Part shown: positions 33,278-54,925 of the stretch, piece by piece | How the letters are laid out: each line of letters begins with the position of its first letter | Position numbering within the stretch: the stretch's first letter is position 1 | Assembly (NCBI RefSeq): GCF_001865675.1 | Contig: NZ_CP011319.1 | Location: 2,108,001-2,172,000 of the forward strand | Length of the DNA stretch: 64,000 bases | Direction of reading: 5' to 3' | DNA from: Janthinobacterium sp. 1_2014MBL_MicDiv | GTDB taxonomy: Bacteria > Pseudomonadota > Gammaproteobacteria > Burkholderiales > Burkholderiaceae_D | Position numbers and translations under genes: made by a program | Notes under the pieces: generated by a model | The model's database searches: none | The model's input: the letters and a program-made list of their open reading frames with translations, nothing else | What the model was told of the DNA's origin: nothing

Positions 33278-35434
33278 ATGTCCGCAGTACAGAAAAGAGG
33301 CGCCCGGCGCATGGCGCTGTTGTCCGCATTCTCGGCCTTCTCGGCCGCTGGCGCCGCCTGGGCGCAGCAGGACGAGGTGACCCTGAAGGAGGTGGTGGTC
33401 AGCGGCAGCGCGGACGAATCAAGCGGCAATCCGCGCGTGCGCGTCGGCTCCAAGCTGCCGCTGGCGATGCGCGAAATTGCGCAATCGGTCAGCGTGGTCA
33501 CGCGCGACCAGATCGAGCAGCAGAACCTGCTCACCCTGTCCGACGCGCTGCGCCATGCGCCAGGCGTGACGGTGGAAAACAAGGACGCCAACCGCGCCAT
33601 CTTTTATGCGCGCGGCTATGAAATCAATTCGGTGCAGCTCGACGGCGTGCCCACCACCTACGATTTCCGCGTCAGCGCCTCATCCGACCTGGCCCTGTTC
33701 GAGCGCGTCGAAGTGCTCAAGGGGCCGGCCGCGCTGTATGCGGGCACCAGCGGCACCGGCGGCAGCATCAACCTGGTGCGCAAGCGCCCGACCAGCGAAC
33801 TGCGCGCCACGGCCGAACTGAGCCTCGGTTCGTGGAACAAGCGCCGCGCCGAATTCGACGTGGGTGCGGCGCTGAACGCCGAGGGCACCTTGCGCGGCCG
33901 CGTGGTCGGCGTACTGCAGGACAAGGACTTTTTCTATGACTATGCGCATGAGCGCAGCCACACGCTGTATGGCGTGGCCGACTATGCGTTCAGCCCGGCC
34001 ACGCGCCTGACCGTGGGCGCCAGCACGCAATACGTGCGCGCCGCCGAACAGCCGTGGAATTATCCCGCCATGCTCGACCTGTCGAGCGGCAAGCCGGTGC
34101 TGTCGCTGCCCGATATACCGCGCAAGACGAATATCGGCGCCAATTTCAACCTGGACCAGTACCGCACCACCAACGCCTTCGCTGAACTCGAGCACAAAAT
34201 GGCCAATGACTGGAGCGGGCGCCTGTCCGCCAACTGGCAGGAAAGCGGCCTCGATCGCATCCAGGCCTATCCGTGGAACCCGGTCGACCCGGCGGATAAG
34301 CTGGTGCAGCTGTATGTGGGCGGCGGCAAGGACCGCCAGCGCCAGTACGGCGTCGACCTGAACGCCGGCGGACCGTTCGCGCTGTTCGGCCGCCGTCACC
34401 AGCTGCTGGTGGGCGCCAACTACAACAGCATGCGTTTCGCCTCGCCGTACTACCGTGGCGAATTCGACGAGAAGGTCGATATCTTCCAGCCGCGCCATGA
34501 CTTTCCCCGTCCGGATTTCCTGCCGCTGGGGGAAGGGCAGAACCTGCGCTCGGAGCAGTACGGCGTCTACACGAATGCGCGTTTCAGTCTCACCGATCCG
34601 CTGACCCTGGTGCTGGGCGCGCGCGCGTCGTGGTGGAAGGGCCGCACGCAGGACTACACGCCGGACAGTTCGGTGGAAAGCCGCAACGAGGCGACAGGCA
34701 AGATCTCGCCGCAGCTGGGCCTGATCTATGACCTGAGCCGCGACTACTCGCTGTATGCCAGCTATGTCGACGTGTTCCAGCCGCAGGCCTTCGCCGGGCG
34801 CGATGGCAGGCCGCTCAATCCCCTGAAGGGCAAGCAGTACGAGCTGGGCGTCAAGGGCGAGAGCGCCGACCGCGCGCTGAGCGGCTCGCTGGCGCTGTTC
34901 CGCGTCAGCGAAAGCGGCCGCGCCCAGTCCGTGCTGGTGCCCGGCGGCGTCGATTACTACATCGCCCGCGGCAAGACGCGCAACCAGGGGTTGGAAGCCC
35001 AGGTCAACGGACGCCTGCAGCCGGGATGGGATGTGTATGGCGGCTATACCTATATCAATTCGCATGAGCTGGAAAGCCTGGACGGCCTCGATTCCAGCGC
35101 CTTTTCAGCCATCGCGCCGCGCCACATGCTGCGCTTTGGCAGCAATTACGCGTTTGCCGGCGACTGGCGCCGCTTCAGCGTCGGCGGCGGCGTGACGGCC
35201 GTCAGCCGCTTCTACAACAGCTTCGCGGTGCTGGGCGGCGCCCAGCTGGCGCAGGGCGGCTATGCCACCGTCGACGCGCATGCCGCCTGGGCCATCAACG
35301 CGCGCGCCACCCTGGCGCTCAATGTCAGCAACCTGTTCGACCGCCATTACTACCAGCGCATCAATACGCCGCAAAACGGCAACGTGATCGGCGAGCCGCG
35401 CGCCCTGGCGGTGACCTTGCGCCTGAAGCTGTAA
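33278..35434 (+). CDS. TonB-dependent siderophore receptor
   Basis: 718 aa outer-membrane receptor. Signal peptide with basic start and hydrophobic core ends at A-A-W-A before Q-Q-D-E; E-V-T-L-K-E-V-V-V-S-G is a plausible TonB box. The plug domain has P-L-A-M-R-E-I-A-Q-S-V-S-V-V-T-R-D-Q-I and Y-A-R-G-Y-E-I-N, and a long beta-barrel ends A-V-T-L-R-L-K-L. It belongs to the FhuE/FpvA-like hydroxamate or mixed-ligand group. The ATG at 33278 is preferred over the one six bases earlier because GAGGA then sits at seven bases. No N-terminal signalling domain, so no direct sigma-factor signalling. Confidence 0.93.
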   Translation: MSAVQKRGARRMALLSAFSAFSAAGAAWAQQDEVTLKEVVVSGSADESSGNPRVRVGSKLPLAMREIAQSVSVVTRDQIEQQNLLTLSDALRHAPGVTVENKDANRAIFYARGYEINSVQLDGVPTTYDFRVSASSDLALFERVEVLKGPAALYAGTSGTGGSINLVRKRPTSELRATAELSLGSWNKRRAEFDVGAALNAEGTLRGRVVGVLQDKDFFYDYAHERSHTLYGVADYAFSPATRLTVGASTQYVRAAEQPWNYPAMLDLSSGKPVLSLPDIPRKTNIGANFNLDQYRTTNAFAELEHKMANDWSGRLSANWQESGLDRIQAYPWNPVDPADKLVQLYVGGGKDRQRQYGVDLNAGGPFALFGRRHQLLVGANYNSMRFASPYYRGEFDEKVDIFQPRHDFPRPDFLPLGEGQNLRSEQYGVYTNARFSLTDPLTLVLGARASWWKGRTQDYTPDSSVESRNEATGKISPQLGLIYDLSRDYSLYASYVDVFQPQAFAGRDGRPLNPLKGKQYELGVKGESADRALSGSLALFRVSESGRAQSVLVPGGVDYYIARGKTRNQGLEAQVNGRLQPGWDVYGGYTYINSHELESLDGLDSSAFSAIAPRHMLRFGSNYAFAGDWRRFSVGGGVTAVSRFYNSFAVLGGAQLAQGGYATVDAHAAWAINARATLALNVSNLFDRHYYQRINTPQNGNVIGEPRALAVTLRLKL

Positions 35435-35446
35435 GCCCAGACGGCC

Positions 35447-35470
35447 GCCGCCCGGTCCAGGCCGGGCGGC
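35447..35470 (+). promoter_or_regulatory. GC-rich hairpin between receptor and NRPS3
   Basis: Perfect 9-bp inverted repeat GCCGCCCGG/CCGGGCGGC with a 6-nt loop in the 62-bp gap. Only two Ts follow, so it is not a standard intrinsic terminator. It may attenuate transcription into the NRPS genes or protect the upstream mRNA. Confidence 0.5.
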
Positions 35471-35496
35471 TTATCCCCTCGTACACCGACGCCTCC

Positions 35497-38400
35497 ATGA
35501 CCACCAACCAAGACCAATTGCTTGCCCTGCTGCTCGACGATGAAACCGATGGCGTCGATGCGATCCTGCCGCGCGCCGTCGACGGCGATGGCGCCGCACC
35601 GCTGTCGTTCCAGCAACAGCGCCTGTGGTTTTTGCAGCGCTACGAATCGCGCTCGACCGCATACAACCTGTGCCGCGCGTTTCGCCTGGAAGGCCCGTGC
35701 GACGGCGCGGCCCTGCAGGCGGCGCTGCGCGCGCTGGTGCAGCGCCATGCCGTGCTGCGCACGCGTTTCGAGGAGCGCGACGGCTTGCCGCTGCAGATCG
35801 TCGAGGAGCATGTCAGCCTGGCGCTGGTGCGCGAGACGGCGCCCGCGACGGATGCCGCTGCCGTCGAATGGCTTGCGGCGCGCCTGCGGCGCGAAGCCGA
35901 TACGCCGTTCGACCTGGGCGCCGCGCCGCTGCTGCGCGCGACCCTGATCGATTGCGGCCGCGAACACGCCGTACTGATGCTGAGCATGCACCACATCGTC
36001 TCGGACGCCTGGTCCAACCCGGTGCTGATCCGCGACCTGGCGCAGGCCTACCGCGCCGCGCAGGCGGGCATGCCGGGTCTGCCGGCGCTGCCGCTGCAGT
36101 ATGCCGACTATGCGGCCTGGCAGCGCGCCATGCTGCAGGGTGCGCACCTGGATGAGGAGCTGGCCTACTGGACGGCCTACCTGGGGCAGGACGTGCCTGC
36201 GCTGAATTTGCCGGTGCTGGCCGACGGCCCCGCGCCCGTGCAGGCGTCCGGCAGCCACGCGTTTGCGCTGCCGCCGGCGCTGGCCGGCGCGGCGTTGGCG
36301 TTTTGCCGCGCCGAACAGTGCACGCCGTTCGTGATCCTGATGGCGGCCTGGCAGCTCGTGCTGGCAGGCCTGAGCGGCCAGCGCGACTTCGCCGTCGGCG
36401 TGCCGAACGCGGGCCGCAATCGCCACGAAGTGCATGAGCTGATCGGCTTTTTCGTCAACACCCAGGTCTACCGCGCGCGCCTGGCGCCCGGCCTGACGCC
36501 GCGCACCCTGTGCCGCCGCGTGCGCGGCGAGGCGCTGGCCGCGCTGAACCACGCCGAGCTGCCATTCGAGCTGCTGCTCGATGCGATGCGCATCGAACGC
36601 GACCTGTCGCGCAATCCGCTGTTCCAGGTCCTGTTCAACCTGCGCCACGAAGGTGCAGCCGCTTCCGCCGTGCCCGTGCTCGACGGCTTGTGCGTCAGCC
36701 TGCTGTCGGAAGCGCAGGTCGAGGCCAAGTTCGACCTGTCGCTCGATGTCGCCATCGGCGCCGATGGCGTGACGGCCAGCCTGGAGTACCGCACAGCCCT
36801 GTTTGACGGCGCCGGCATCGCGGCGCTGGCCAGCTATTTCGTCAACGTGCTGGCCGCGATGCTGGAGCGGCCGGACGCCGTACTCGATGGCAGGGGCCTG
36901 CTGTCCGCCGCGCAGGGCACGGCCCTGCTGCGCCAGGGCCGCAACGAAGGCGGGCCGTGGAACGACCTGCCCGTGCACGCGCAGTTCGAGCTGCAGGCCG
37001 TGCTGCATCCGGATGCGCTGGCGCTGCTGCACGAGGACGAGGCGCTCAGCTACCGCGCCCTGAATCTGCGCGCCAACCGCCTCGCGCATGCGCTGCTGGC
37101 GCAGGGCGCGGGGCCGGAAGTACGCATCGGCATCGCCGTCGAGCGCTCGGTCGACATGCTGGCCGGCCTGCTGGCCATCCTCAAGACGGGCGCCGCCTAC
37201 GTGCCGCTCGATCCCGGCTATCCGGCCGAACGCCTGGCCTACATGATCGCCGACAGCGGCATGGCGCTGCTGCTGACGCAGGCGTCGGTGCTGCCGCGCC
37301 TGATACTGCCGGCGAACCTGCCGGTGCAGCTGGTGGAGCGGCCGTCGGCGCTGGAGCACGACCCCGGCCATGCGCCGCTGCCGCAGCAGCTGGCCTACGT
37401 GATTTATACCTCCGGCTCGACGGGCAAGCCGAAGGGCGTGGGCATCGCGCACCAGGCCCTGAGCCGGCATGCGCAGGTGTCCGTCGGCTTCTTCGGCCTG
37501 ACGGCGCAGGACCGCGTGCTGCAATTCTCGACCCTGAACTTCGACGGCTTCGTCGAACAGGCCTGGCCCACCCTGTGCATCGGCGCGGCGCTGGTGCTGC
37601 GCGGCCCGGAATTATGGGACAGCGAGACGTTTTACCAGGCGCTGCACCGCTACCGCATCAGCGTGGCCGACCTGACGACGGCGTACTGGTCGCTGCTGGC
37701 GCAGGATTTTGCGCTGCAGGGCCCGCGCGACTACGGCGCGCTGCGCCAGGTGCACGCGGGCGGCGAGGCGATGCCGCCGGAAGCGCTGCAGGCGTGGCGC
37801 CAGGCGGGCATGCGGCATATCCGCCTGCTCAACACCTACGGTCCGACGGAGGCGACGGTGACGGCGGCCACGCTCGATTGCGCGCCCTACCTCGATGGCG
37901 CGGCGCCGGCGCAGATGCCGATCGGCCTGCCGCTGGCGGGACGCGCGCTGCAGGTGCTCGACGCGGATATGTCTCTGGTGCCGCCGGGTGCTGCCGGTGA
38001 GCTGTGCATCGGCGGCGCCCTGCTGGCGCGCGGCTACCTGGGCCGCGCGGCGCTGACGGCCGAGCGTTTCGTGCCGGACCCGCATGGCGCGCCCGGCGCG
38101 CGCCTGTACCGCACGGGCGACCTGGTGCGCTGGCGTGGCGGACAGCTCGATTACCTGGGACGCATCGACCACCAGATCAAGATCCGCGGCTTCCGCGTGG
38201 AGCTGGGCGAGATCGAGGCGCAGCTGCTGGCGCAGCCGGGCGTGCGCGAAGCGGTGGTGGTGGCGCAGGAGGGCGCGGCTGGCGCGCGCCTGGTGGCGTA
38301 TGTGAGTCCGCAACAGATATCGGTGGAAGCCTTGCGCGCGGCCTTGGCGGCGGCGCTGCCCGACTACATGCTGCCGGCGGCCATCGTGGCGCTGGCGCGC

Positions 38401-38772
38401 CTGCCATTGAGCCCGGCGGGCAAGGTGGAGCGCAGCGCGCTGCCGGCGCCGCAGCTGGAAAGCGAAGCGTACGCGGCGCCGCAGGGCGAGCTGGAACAGG
38501 CGCTGGCGGCCATCTGGAGCGCGCTGCTGGGCGTGCCGCGCGTGGGGCGTGACGACAACTTTTTTGCGCTGGGCGGGCATTCGCTGCTGGCCGTGCAGCT
38601 GGTGTCGCGCCTGAACCTGGCGCTGGCCGTGTCGCTGCCGCTGCGCGCCGTGTTTGAAACCAAATCCTTGTCCCTGTTGGCCGCCGAAGTCGCCACCTTG
38701 CAGCAACAAGCTTCACAACAATCGAAGATGGATGATCTCGCGTCATTCCTCGATATCTTGGAGTCGACCTGA
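35497..38772 (+). CDS. NRPS3: C-A(basic)-T
   Basis: 1091 aa single module. The C domain has H-H-I-V-S-D-A (H165), with Ala in place of the motif's Gly. The A domain (YTSGSTGKPKG near 636) has code D-G-E-D-H-G-T-V-T-K, the same as NRPS1 A2 and NRPS4 A3, expected to select a basic amino acid. T is GGHS (S1029). A short acidic C-terminal tail (D-D-L-A-S-F-L-D-I-L-E-S-T) could be a docking element for NRPS4, which starts two bases after this stop. The ATG at 35497 has a poor ribosome-binding site. Confidence 0.93.
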   Translation: MTTNQDQLLALLLDDETDGVDAILPRAVDGDGAAPLSFQQQRLWFLQRYESRSTAYNLCRAFRLEGPCDGAALQAALRALVQRHAVLRTRFEERDGLPLQIVEEHVSLALVRETAPATDAAAVEWLAARLRREADTPFDLGAAPLLRATLIDCGREHAVLMLSMHHIVSDAWSNPVLIRDLAQAYRAAQAGMPGLPALPLQYADYAAWQRAMLQGAHLDEELAYWTAYLGQDVPALNLPVLADGPAPVQASGSHAFALPPALAGAALAFCRAEQCTPFVILMAAWQLVLAGLSGQRDFAVGVPNAGRNRHEVHELIGFFVNTQVYRARLAPGLTPRTLCRRVRGEALAALNHAELPFELLLDAMRIERDLSRNPLFQVLFNLRHEGAAASAVPVLDGLCVSLLSEAQVEAKFDLSLDVAIGADGVTASLEYRTALFDGAGIAALASYFVNVLAAMLERPDAVLDGRGLLSAAQGTALLRQGRNEGGPWNDLPVHAQFELQAVLHPDALALLHEDEALSYRALNLRANRLAHALLAQGAGPEVRIGIAVERSVDMLAGLLAILKTGAAYVPLDPGYPAERLAYMIADSGMALLLTQASVLPRLILPANLPVQLVERPSALEHDPGHAPLPQQLAYVIYTSGSTGKPKGVGIAHQALSRHAQVSVGFFGLTAQDRVLQFSTLNFDGFVEQAWPTLCIGAALVLRGPELWDSETFYQALHRYRISVADLTTAYWSLLAQDFALQGPRDYGALRQVHAGGEAMPPEALQAWRQAGMRHIRLLNTYGPTEATVTAATLDCAPYLDGAAPAQMPIGLPLAGRALQVLDADMSLVPPGAAGELCIGGALLARGYLGRAALTAERFVPDPHGAPGARLYRTGDLVRWRGGQLDYLGRIDHQIKIRGFRVELGEIEAQLLAQPGVREAVVVAQEGAAGARLVAYVSPQQISVEALRAALAAALPDYMLPAAIVALARLPLSPAGKVERSALPAPQLESEAYAAPQGELEQALAAIWSALLGVPRVGRDDNFFALGGHSLLAVQLVSRLNLALAVSLPLRAVFETKSLSLLAAEVATLQQQASQQSKMDDLASFLDILEST
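36916..38596 (+). repeat. A-T cassette, copy 2 (NRPS3)
   Basis: 1.68-kb segment nearly identical to the cassettes in NRPS1 and NRPS4. It shares the D-M-S-L-V-P and S-P-Q-Q-I-S-V-E-A variants with copy 1, but the W-N-D-L-P, R-L-I-L-P and Q-E-G-A-A-G variants with copy 3. This mosaic is best explained by repeated gene conversion. Confidence 0.9.
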
Positions 38773-38774
38773 TC

Positions 38775-51841
<13,067 letters not shown>

Positions 51842-51845
<4 letters not shown>

Positions 51846-52114
51846 GCCGGCATGCGGCGGCGCGCGTCGCGCTGGGCGTGGCGGGCGCGTATCTGTTCGC
51901 CTGGAGCGTTGCCGGCGCCGGCGCGGTGCTGTTGTTCAAGCTGGGCGTGGTGCGCAGCGAGGCCGTGCTGATCGCCTCGATGGCGGCCTTCCTCGTCTAT
52001 CTGGGCGCCGCCCTGTGGGCGTTCGTGGCGCGCCGCCTGTGGCCGGTGGCGCTGTTGCTGATCGGTGCCTGGCTGCTGTACTGCGGCGCCGGCTATTTTT
52101 TCGAGTGGAGTTGA
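51842..52114 (+). CDS. Small inner-membrane protein, DUF3649-like
   Basis: 90 aa with three hydrophobic segments (about residues 8-32, 40-60 and 65-82). ATGA overlap with NRPS4 shows it belongs to the operon. Small proteins of this kind commonly precede a PepSY-domain reductase in siderophore loci. By context it may help assemble or partner the reductase at 52120. The family name is from the pattern and position, not a search. Confidence 0.7.
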
Positions 52115-52119
52115 GCCGC

Positions 52120-53682
52120 ATGGCCTTACGTGAATTGCGGCAGTCGATGCTGCTCGTGCATACCTGGACCGGGGTGGTGACGGCCAGCGTACTGATCGTC
52201 GTATTCTGGATGGGCAGCCTGTCCGTGTTCGACCGCGAAATCGACCGCTGGATGATGCCGGACACGCGCATCGCCGCCGCACCCGGTCCCGTCTCGGTGG
52301 AGCGGCAAATCTTGCCGGCCGTGGCGGCGCTGGCGCACGGCAAGGCGCTGGCCGAATGGTCGGTCTTCCTGCAGGGGCCGCGCAGCCCGGTGGCGCGGCT
52401 GCAGGTCGAGGCGCTCGATGGCGAGGAACTGTCGCGCCATGTCGATCCGCGCAGCGCCACCTTGCTGCCCGTGGCCGGCTCCTATGGCGCCACGTCCTTC
52501 TTCTTTCCCATGCATTACCGCCTGCACCTGTCGTTTGCCGGCATCGGCTACTGGGTCGTGGGCCTGGCCAGCATGGCGATGCTGGCGGCGCTGGTGTCGG
52601 GCGTGATCATCCACGCGCGCATTTTCAAGGATTTTTTCGTCTTTCGCCCGCGCAAGGCCTTGCAGCGCAGCGCGCTCGACCTGCATAACGTCAGCGGCGT
52701 GCTGGCCTTGCCCTTTCATTTCATGATCGTGCTGTCGGGCCTGGTGATCCTGTTTTCGATTTACTTTCCGGCGGGCATGCACGCGCTGTATCCGGGCGAC
52801 CGGCAGGGTTTCCTCAACGAAGCCTTGTCGCTATACGAACGCGAGCGCTCGCCCGAGCCCGGCGCCGTGGCGATGGCGCCCATCGACGCCATGCTCGACA
52901 CGGCGCGCCGGGCCTGGGGCGAGGGCGAGCCCAGCTATGTGCGCGTGCGCCATCCGGGCAACCGCAACAGCTATGTGGAAGTGAGCCGGGCCACCGCCGA
53001 CCGGGTCAGCCTGGACGAACAAACCATGTATTTCGACGGCGCCAGCGGGCGAGTGCTGAAATACGTGCCGCTCAAGCCGGCCGCGGCGCTGCAGCGCTAC
53101 CTGTCGGGCATGCACTTCGCCCTGTTCGAGCACTGGCCCCTGCGCTGGCTGTATTGCGCGGCCGGACTGGCCGGCTGCGTCATGCTGGCCTCCGGATTGA
53201 TACTCTGGAGCGGCAAGCGCGCGGCCCGCCATGCCAAGGCGGGCCAGCGCGGCGCGCGGCTGGTGCTGGCCGTGGCCTGCTTCAGCACGACGGGACTGCT
53301 GGCCGCGACCCTGGTCATGCTGGTGGCCAACCGCCTGCTGCCGGCCGCCATGCCGGACAAGGCGCTGTGCGAGGTGCTGCTGTTCCTGCTGGCGTGGCTC
53401 GCCAGCGGCATCTGGGCCGGCATCGCCCTGTTCCGGCGCCGGCGGCCCGATGCGCCGTGGCTGCCGCAAGCGTGCTGCATCGCCGTGCTGGCCTTTGCCG
53501 CGCCGCCGCTCAACTGGCTGGGCACGGGCGACTTCCCCTGGCACGCCGTGTCGCGCGGCCAGCCTGCGGTGGCCGTGTTCGACCTGGCCCTGTGGCTGAC
53601 GGCGGCGCTGGCGGCATGGGCGGCGCTGCGCTTGCGCCAGCATCAGCGGCATGCGCGCCGACGCGAGGTGTCGCATGCCTGA
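52120..53682 (+). CDS. PepSY-associated TM protein (PiuB/FoxB/FpvG-like), probable siderophore-iron reductase
   Basis: 520 aa inner-membrane protein. TM1 (about residues 10-32) follows the family start L-R-Q-S-M-L-L-V-H-T-W-T-G. Further TM segments lie near 155-175, 195-225, 350-370, and a pair-rich C-terminal part. The periplasmic loops are PepSY-like (D-R-V-S-L-D-E-Q-T-M-Y-F-D-G-A-S-G). Histidines H14, H134 and those around L-H-N-V-S-G-V-L-A-L-P-F-H can bind heme. FpvG and FoxB of this family reduce siderophore-bound iron in the periplasm. Its place at the end of the NRPS operon supports that role here. Confidence 0.85.
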   Translation: MALRELRQSMLLVHTWTGVVTASVLIVVFWMGSLSVFDREIDRWMMPDTRIAAAPGPVSVERQILPAVAALAHGKALAEWSVFLQGPRSPVARLQVEALDGEELSRHVDPRSATLLPVAGSYGATSFFFPMHYRLHLSFAGIGYWVVGLASMAMLAALVSGVIIHARIFKDFFVFRPRKALQRSALDLHNVSGVLALPFHFMIVLSGLVILFSIYFPAGMHALYPGDRQGFLNEALSLYERERSPEPGAVAMAPIDAMLDTARRAWGEGEPSYVRVRHPGNRNSYVEVSRATADRVSLDEQTMYFDGASGRVLKYVPLKPAAALQRYLSGMHFALFEHWPLRWLYCAAGLAGCVMLASGLILWSGKRAARHAKAGQRGARLVLAVACFSTTGLLAATLVMLVANRLLPAAMPDKALCEVLLFLLAWLASGIWAGIALFRRRRPDAPWLPQACCIAVLAFAAPPLNWLGTGDFPWHAVSRGQPAVAVFDLALWLTAALAAWAALRLRQHQRHARRREVSHA

Positions 53683-53986
53683 GTTGCTCGCCTGGATACT
53701 GTTGTTTGCCGGCAGCCATGCCTGTTTCGTCCTGCTGGCGCTGTCGCAGGAGCGGCATTGGCAGGCCGTCGGTGCGGCCGCCATGCCGGTCCATGCCGCC
53801 AGCCGTGGCCGCCTGTGCGGCTATGCGGGCCTGGCCCTGCTGTATGGCGTGGCCGTGGCGCGCGAGGGCGCCGGTTTCGGCAGCATCAGCTGGTGCATGC
53901 TGCTGTTTTTCGGCGCCATGACGGTGGCGCTGACCCTGAGCTGGGCGCCGCGGCGCCTGCGCTGGGCCGCGTGGCTGCTGCGCTAG
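53675..53986 (+). CDS. Small inner-membrane protein, DUF3325-like
   Basis: 103 aa with three predicted hydrophobic segments (about 5-25, 48-62, 70-88). The ATG at 53675 overlaps the PepSY gene by 8 bp and has GAGGTG upstream. It is the last gene of the siderophore operon, forming the common trio small protein-PepSY-DUF3325. Its molecular role is unknown. Confidence 0.75.
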   Translation: MPELLAWILLFAGSHACFVLLALSQERHWQAVGAAAMPVHAASRGRLCGYAGLALLYGVAVAREGAGFGSISWCMLLFFGAMTVALTLSWAPRRLRWAAWLLR

Positions 53987-54001
53987 CCACGCGCTGCCCG
54001 C

Positions 54002-54925
54002 TTACTCCGCGTCGGAGGCGCAGTAGCGGTCGCGACCCGTGTGCTTGGCGCGGTACAGCAGGGCGTCGGCGGCGCGGATCAGGGCGCTGGCGTCCATGCC
54101 ATCCGTGGGCATGACGCTGGCCATGCCCAGGCTGACGGTGACGTGCGGGCCGACGCTGGACCTGGCGTGCGGGATTTGCAGCGCGCGCACTTCGTCGAGG
54201 ATGCGCTGGGCCACCACTTCGGCGCCGCCGCGCGTTTCCTGCGGCAGCAGCACGATGAATTCCTCGCCGCCGTAGCGGGCCAGCAGGTCGGGCGGGCGCA
54301 CGGCGCAGCGGCGCATGGCGGCGCTCACCTGCTGCAGGCACAGGTCGCCGGCCTGGTGGCCATAGGTATCGTTGTAATCCTTGAAGTGGTCGATGTCGGC
54401 CATGATCAGGGCCATGGCCATGCCGTCGCGGGCGCAGCGCCGCCATTCGCTTTCCATGGTGTCGTTGAAGCTGCGCCGGTTGGCCACGCCCGTCAGCGAA
54501 TCCGTCAGCGACAGCTCGCGCATGGCGTCGGCCTGGCGCTTGATGGTCAGCTGGGTGCGCACGCGGGCGCGCACGACGGCCGCGTTGAACGGTTTCGTGA
54601 TGAAATCGACGGCGCCCGCTTCCAGCGCCCGCGTCTCGTCCTCGGGCTGGTTCAGGGCGGTGACGAAGATGACGGGAATGGCGCTGAGGATGGCCGATTC
54701 GCGCAGCGCGTTGCACACAGCATAGCCATCCATGCCGGGCATGACGGCGTCGAGCAGGATCAGGTCGGGTAGTTGTTTATGCGCAATCTCCAGCGCTTTT
54801 TCGCCGCTCAGGGCGAACAGCACGTCGTGCTCCTCGCGCAGCAACTGGTGCAGGATTTGGATATTTTCCATGGCGTCATCGACGATGAGGATGCGCCCAT
54901 TCATGGCAAGGTTGGTCCAGCTCAC
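54002..54925 (-). CDS. Response regulator with diguanylate cyclase domain (REC-GGDEF, PleD-like)
   Basis: 307 aa. REC domain (about residues 9-125): I-L-I-V-D-D, phospho-Asp in L-I-L-L-D-A-V-M-P-G-M-D-G, V-T-A-L, K in I-T-K-P-F-N. GGDEF domain (about 140-300): D-S-L-T-G-V-A-N-R-R-S-F, A-D-I-D-H-F-K, active site Y-G-G-E-E-F. An R-x-x-D inhibitory site (R-P-P-D) lies upstream of the GGEEF. It should make c-di-GMP when phosphorylated. The GTG at 54925 has GAGAGG eight bases upstream and overlaps the kinase stop (GTGA); an ATG seven codons later lacks one. Cognate of the upstream hybrid kinase. Confidence 0.93.
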   Translation of the reverse strand: MSWTNLAMNGRILIVDDAMENIQILHQLLREEHDVLFALSGEKALEIAHKQLPDLILLDAVMPGMDGYAVCNALRESAILSAIPVIFVTALNQPEDETRALEAGAVDFITKPFNAAVVRARVRTQLTIKRQADAMRELSLTDSLTGVANRRSFNDTMESEWRRCARDGMAMALIMADIDHFKDYNDTYGHQAGDLCLQQVSAAMRRCAVRPPDLLARYGGEEFIVLLPQETRGGAEVVAQRILDEVRALQIPHARSSVGPHVTVSLGMASVMPTDGMDASALIRAADALLYRAKHTGRDRYCASDAE

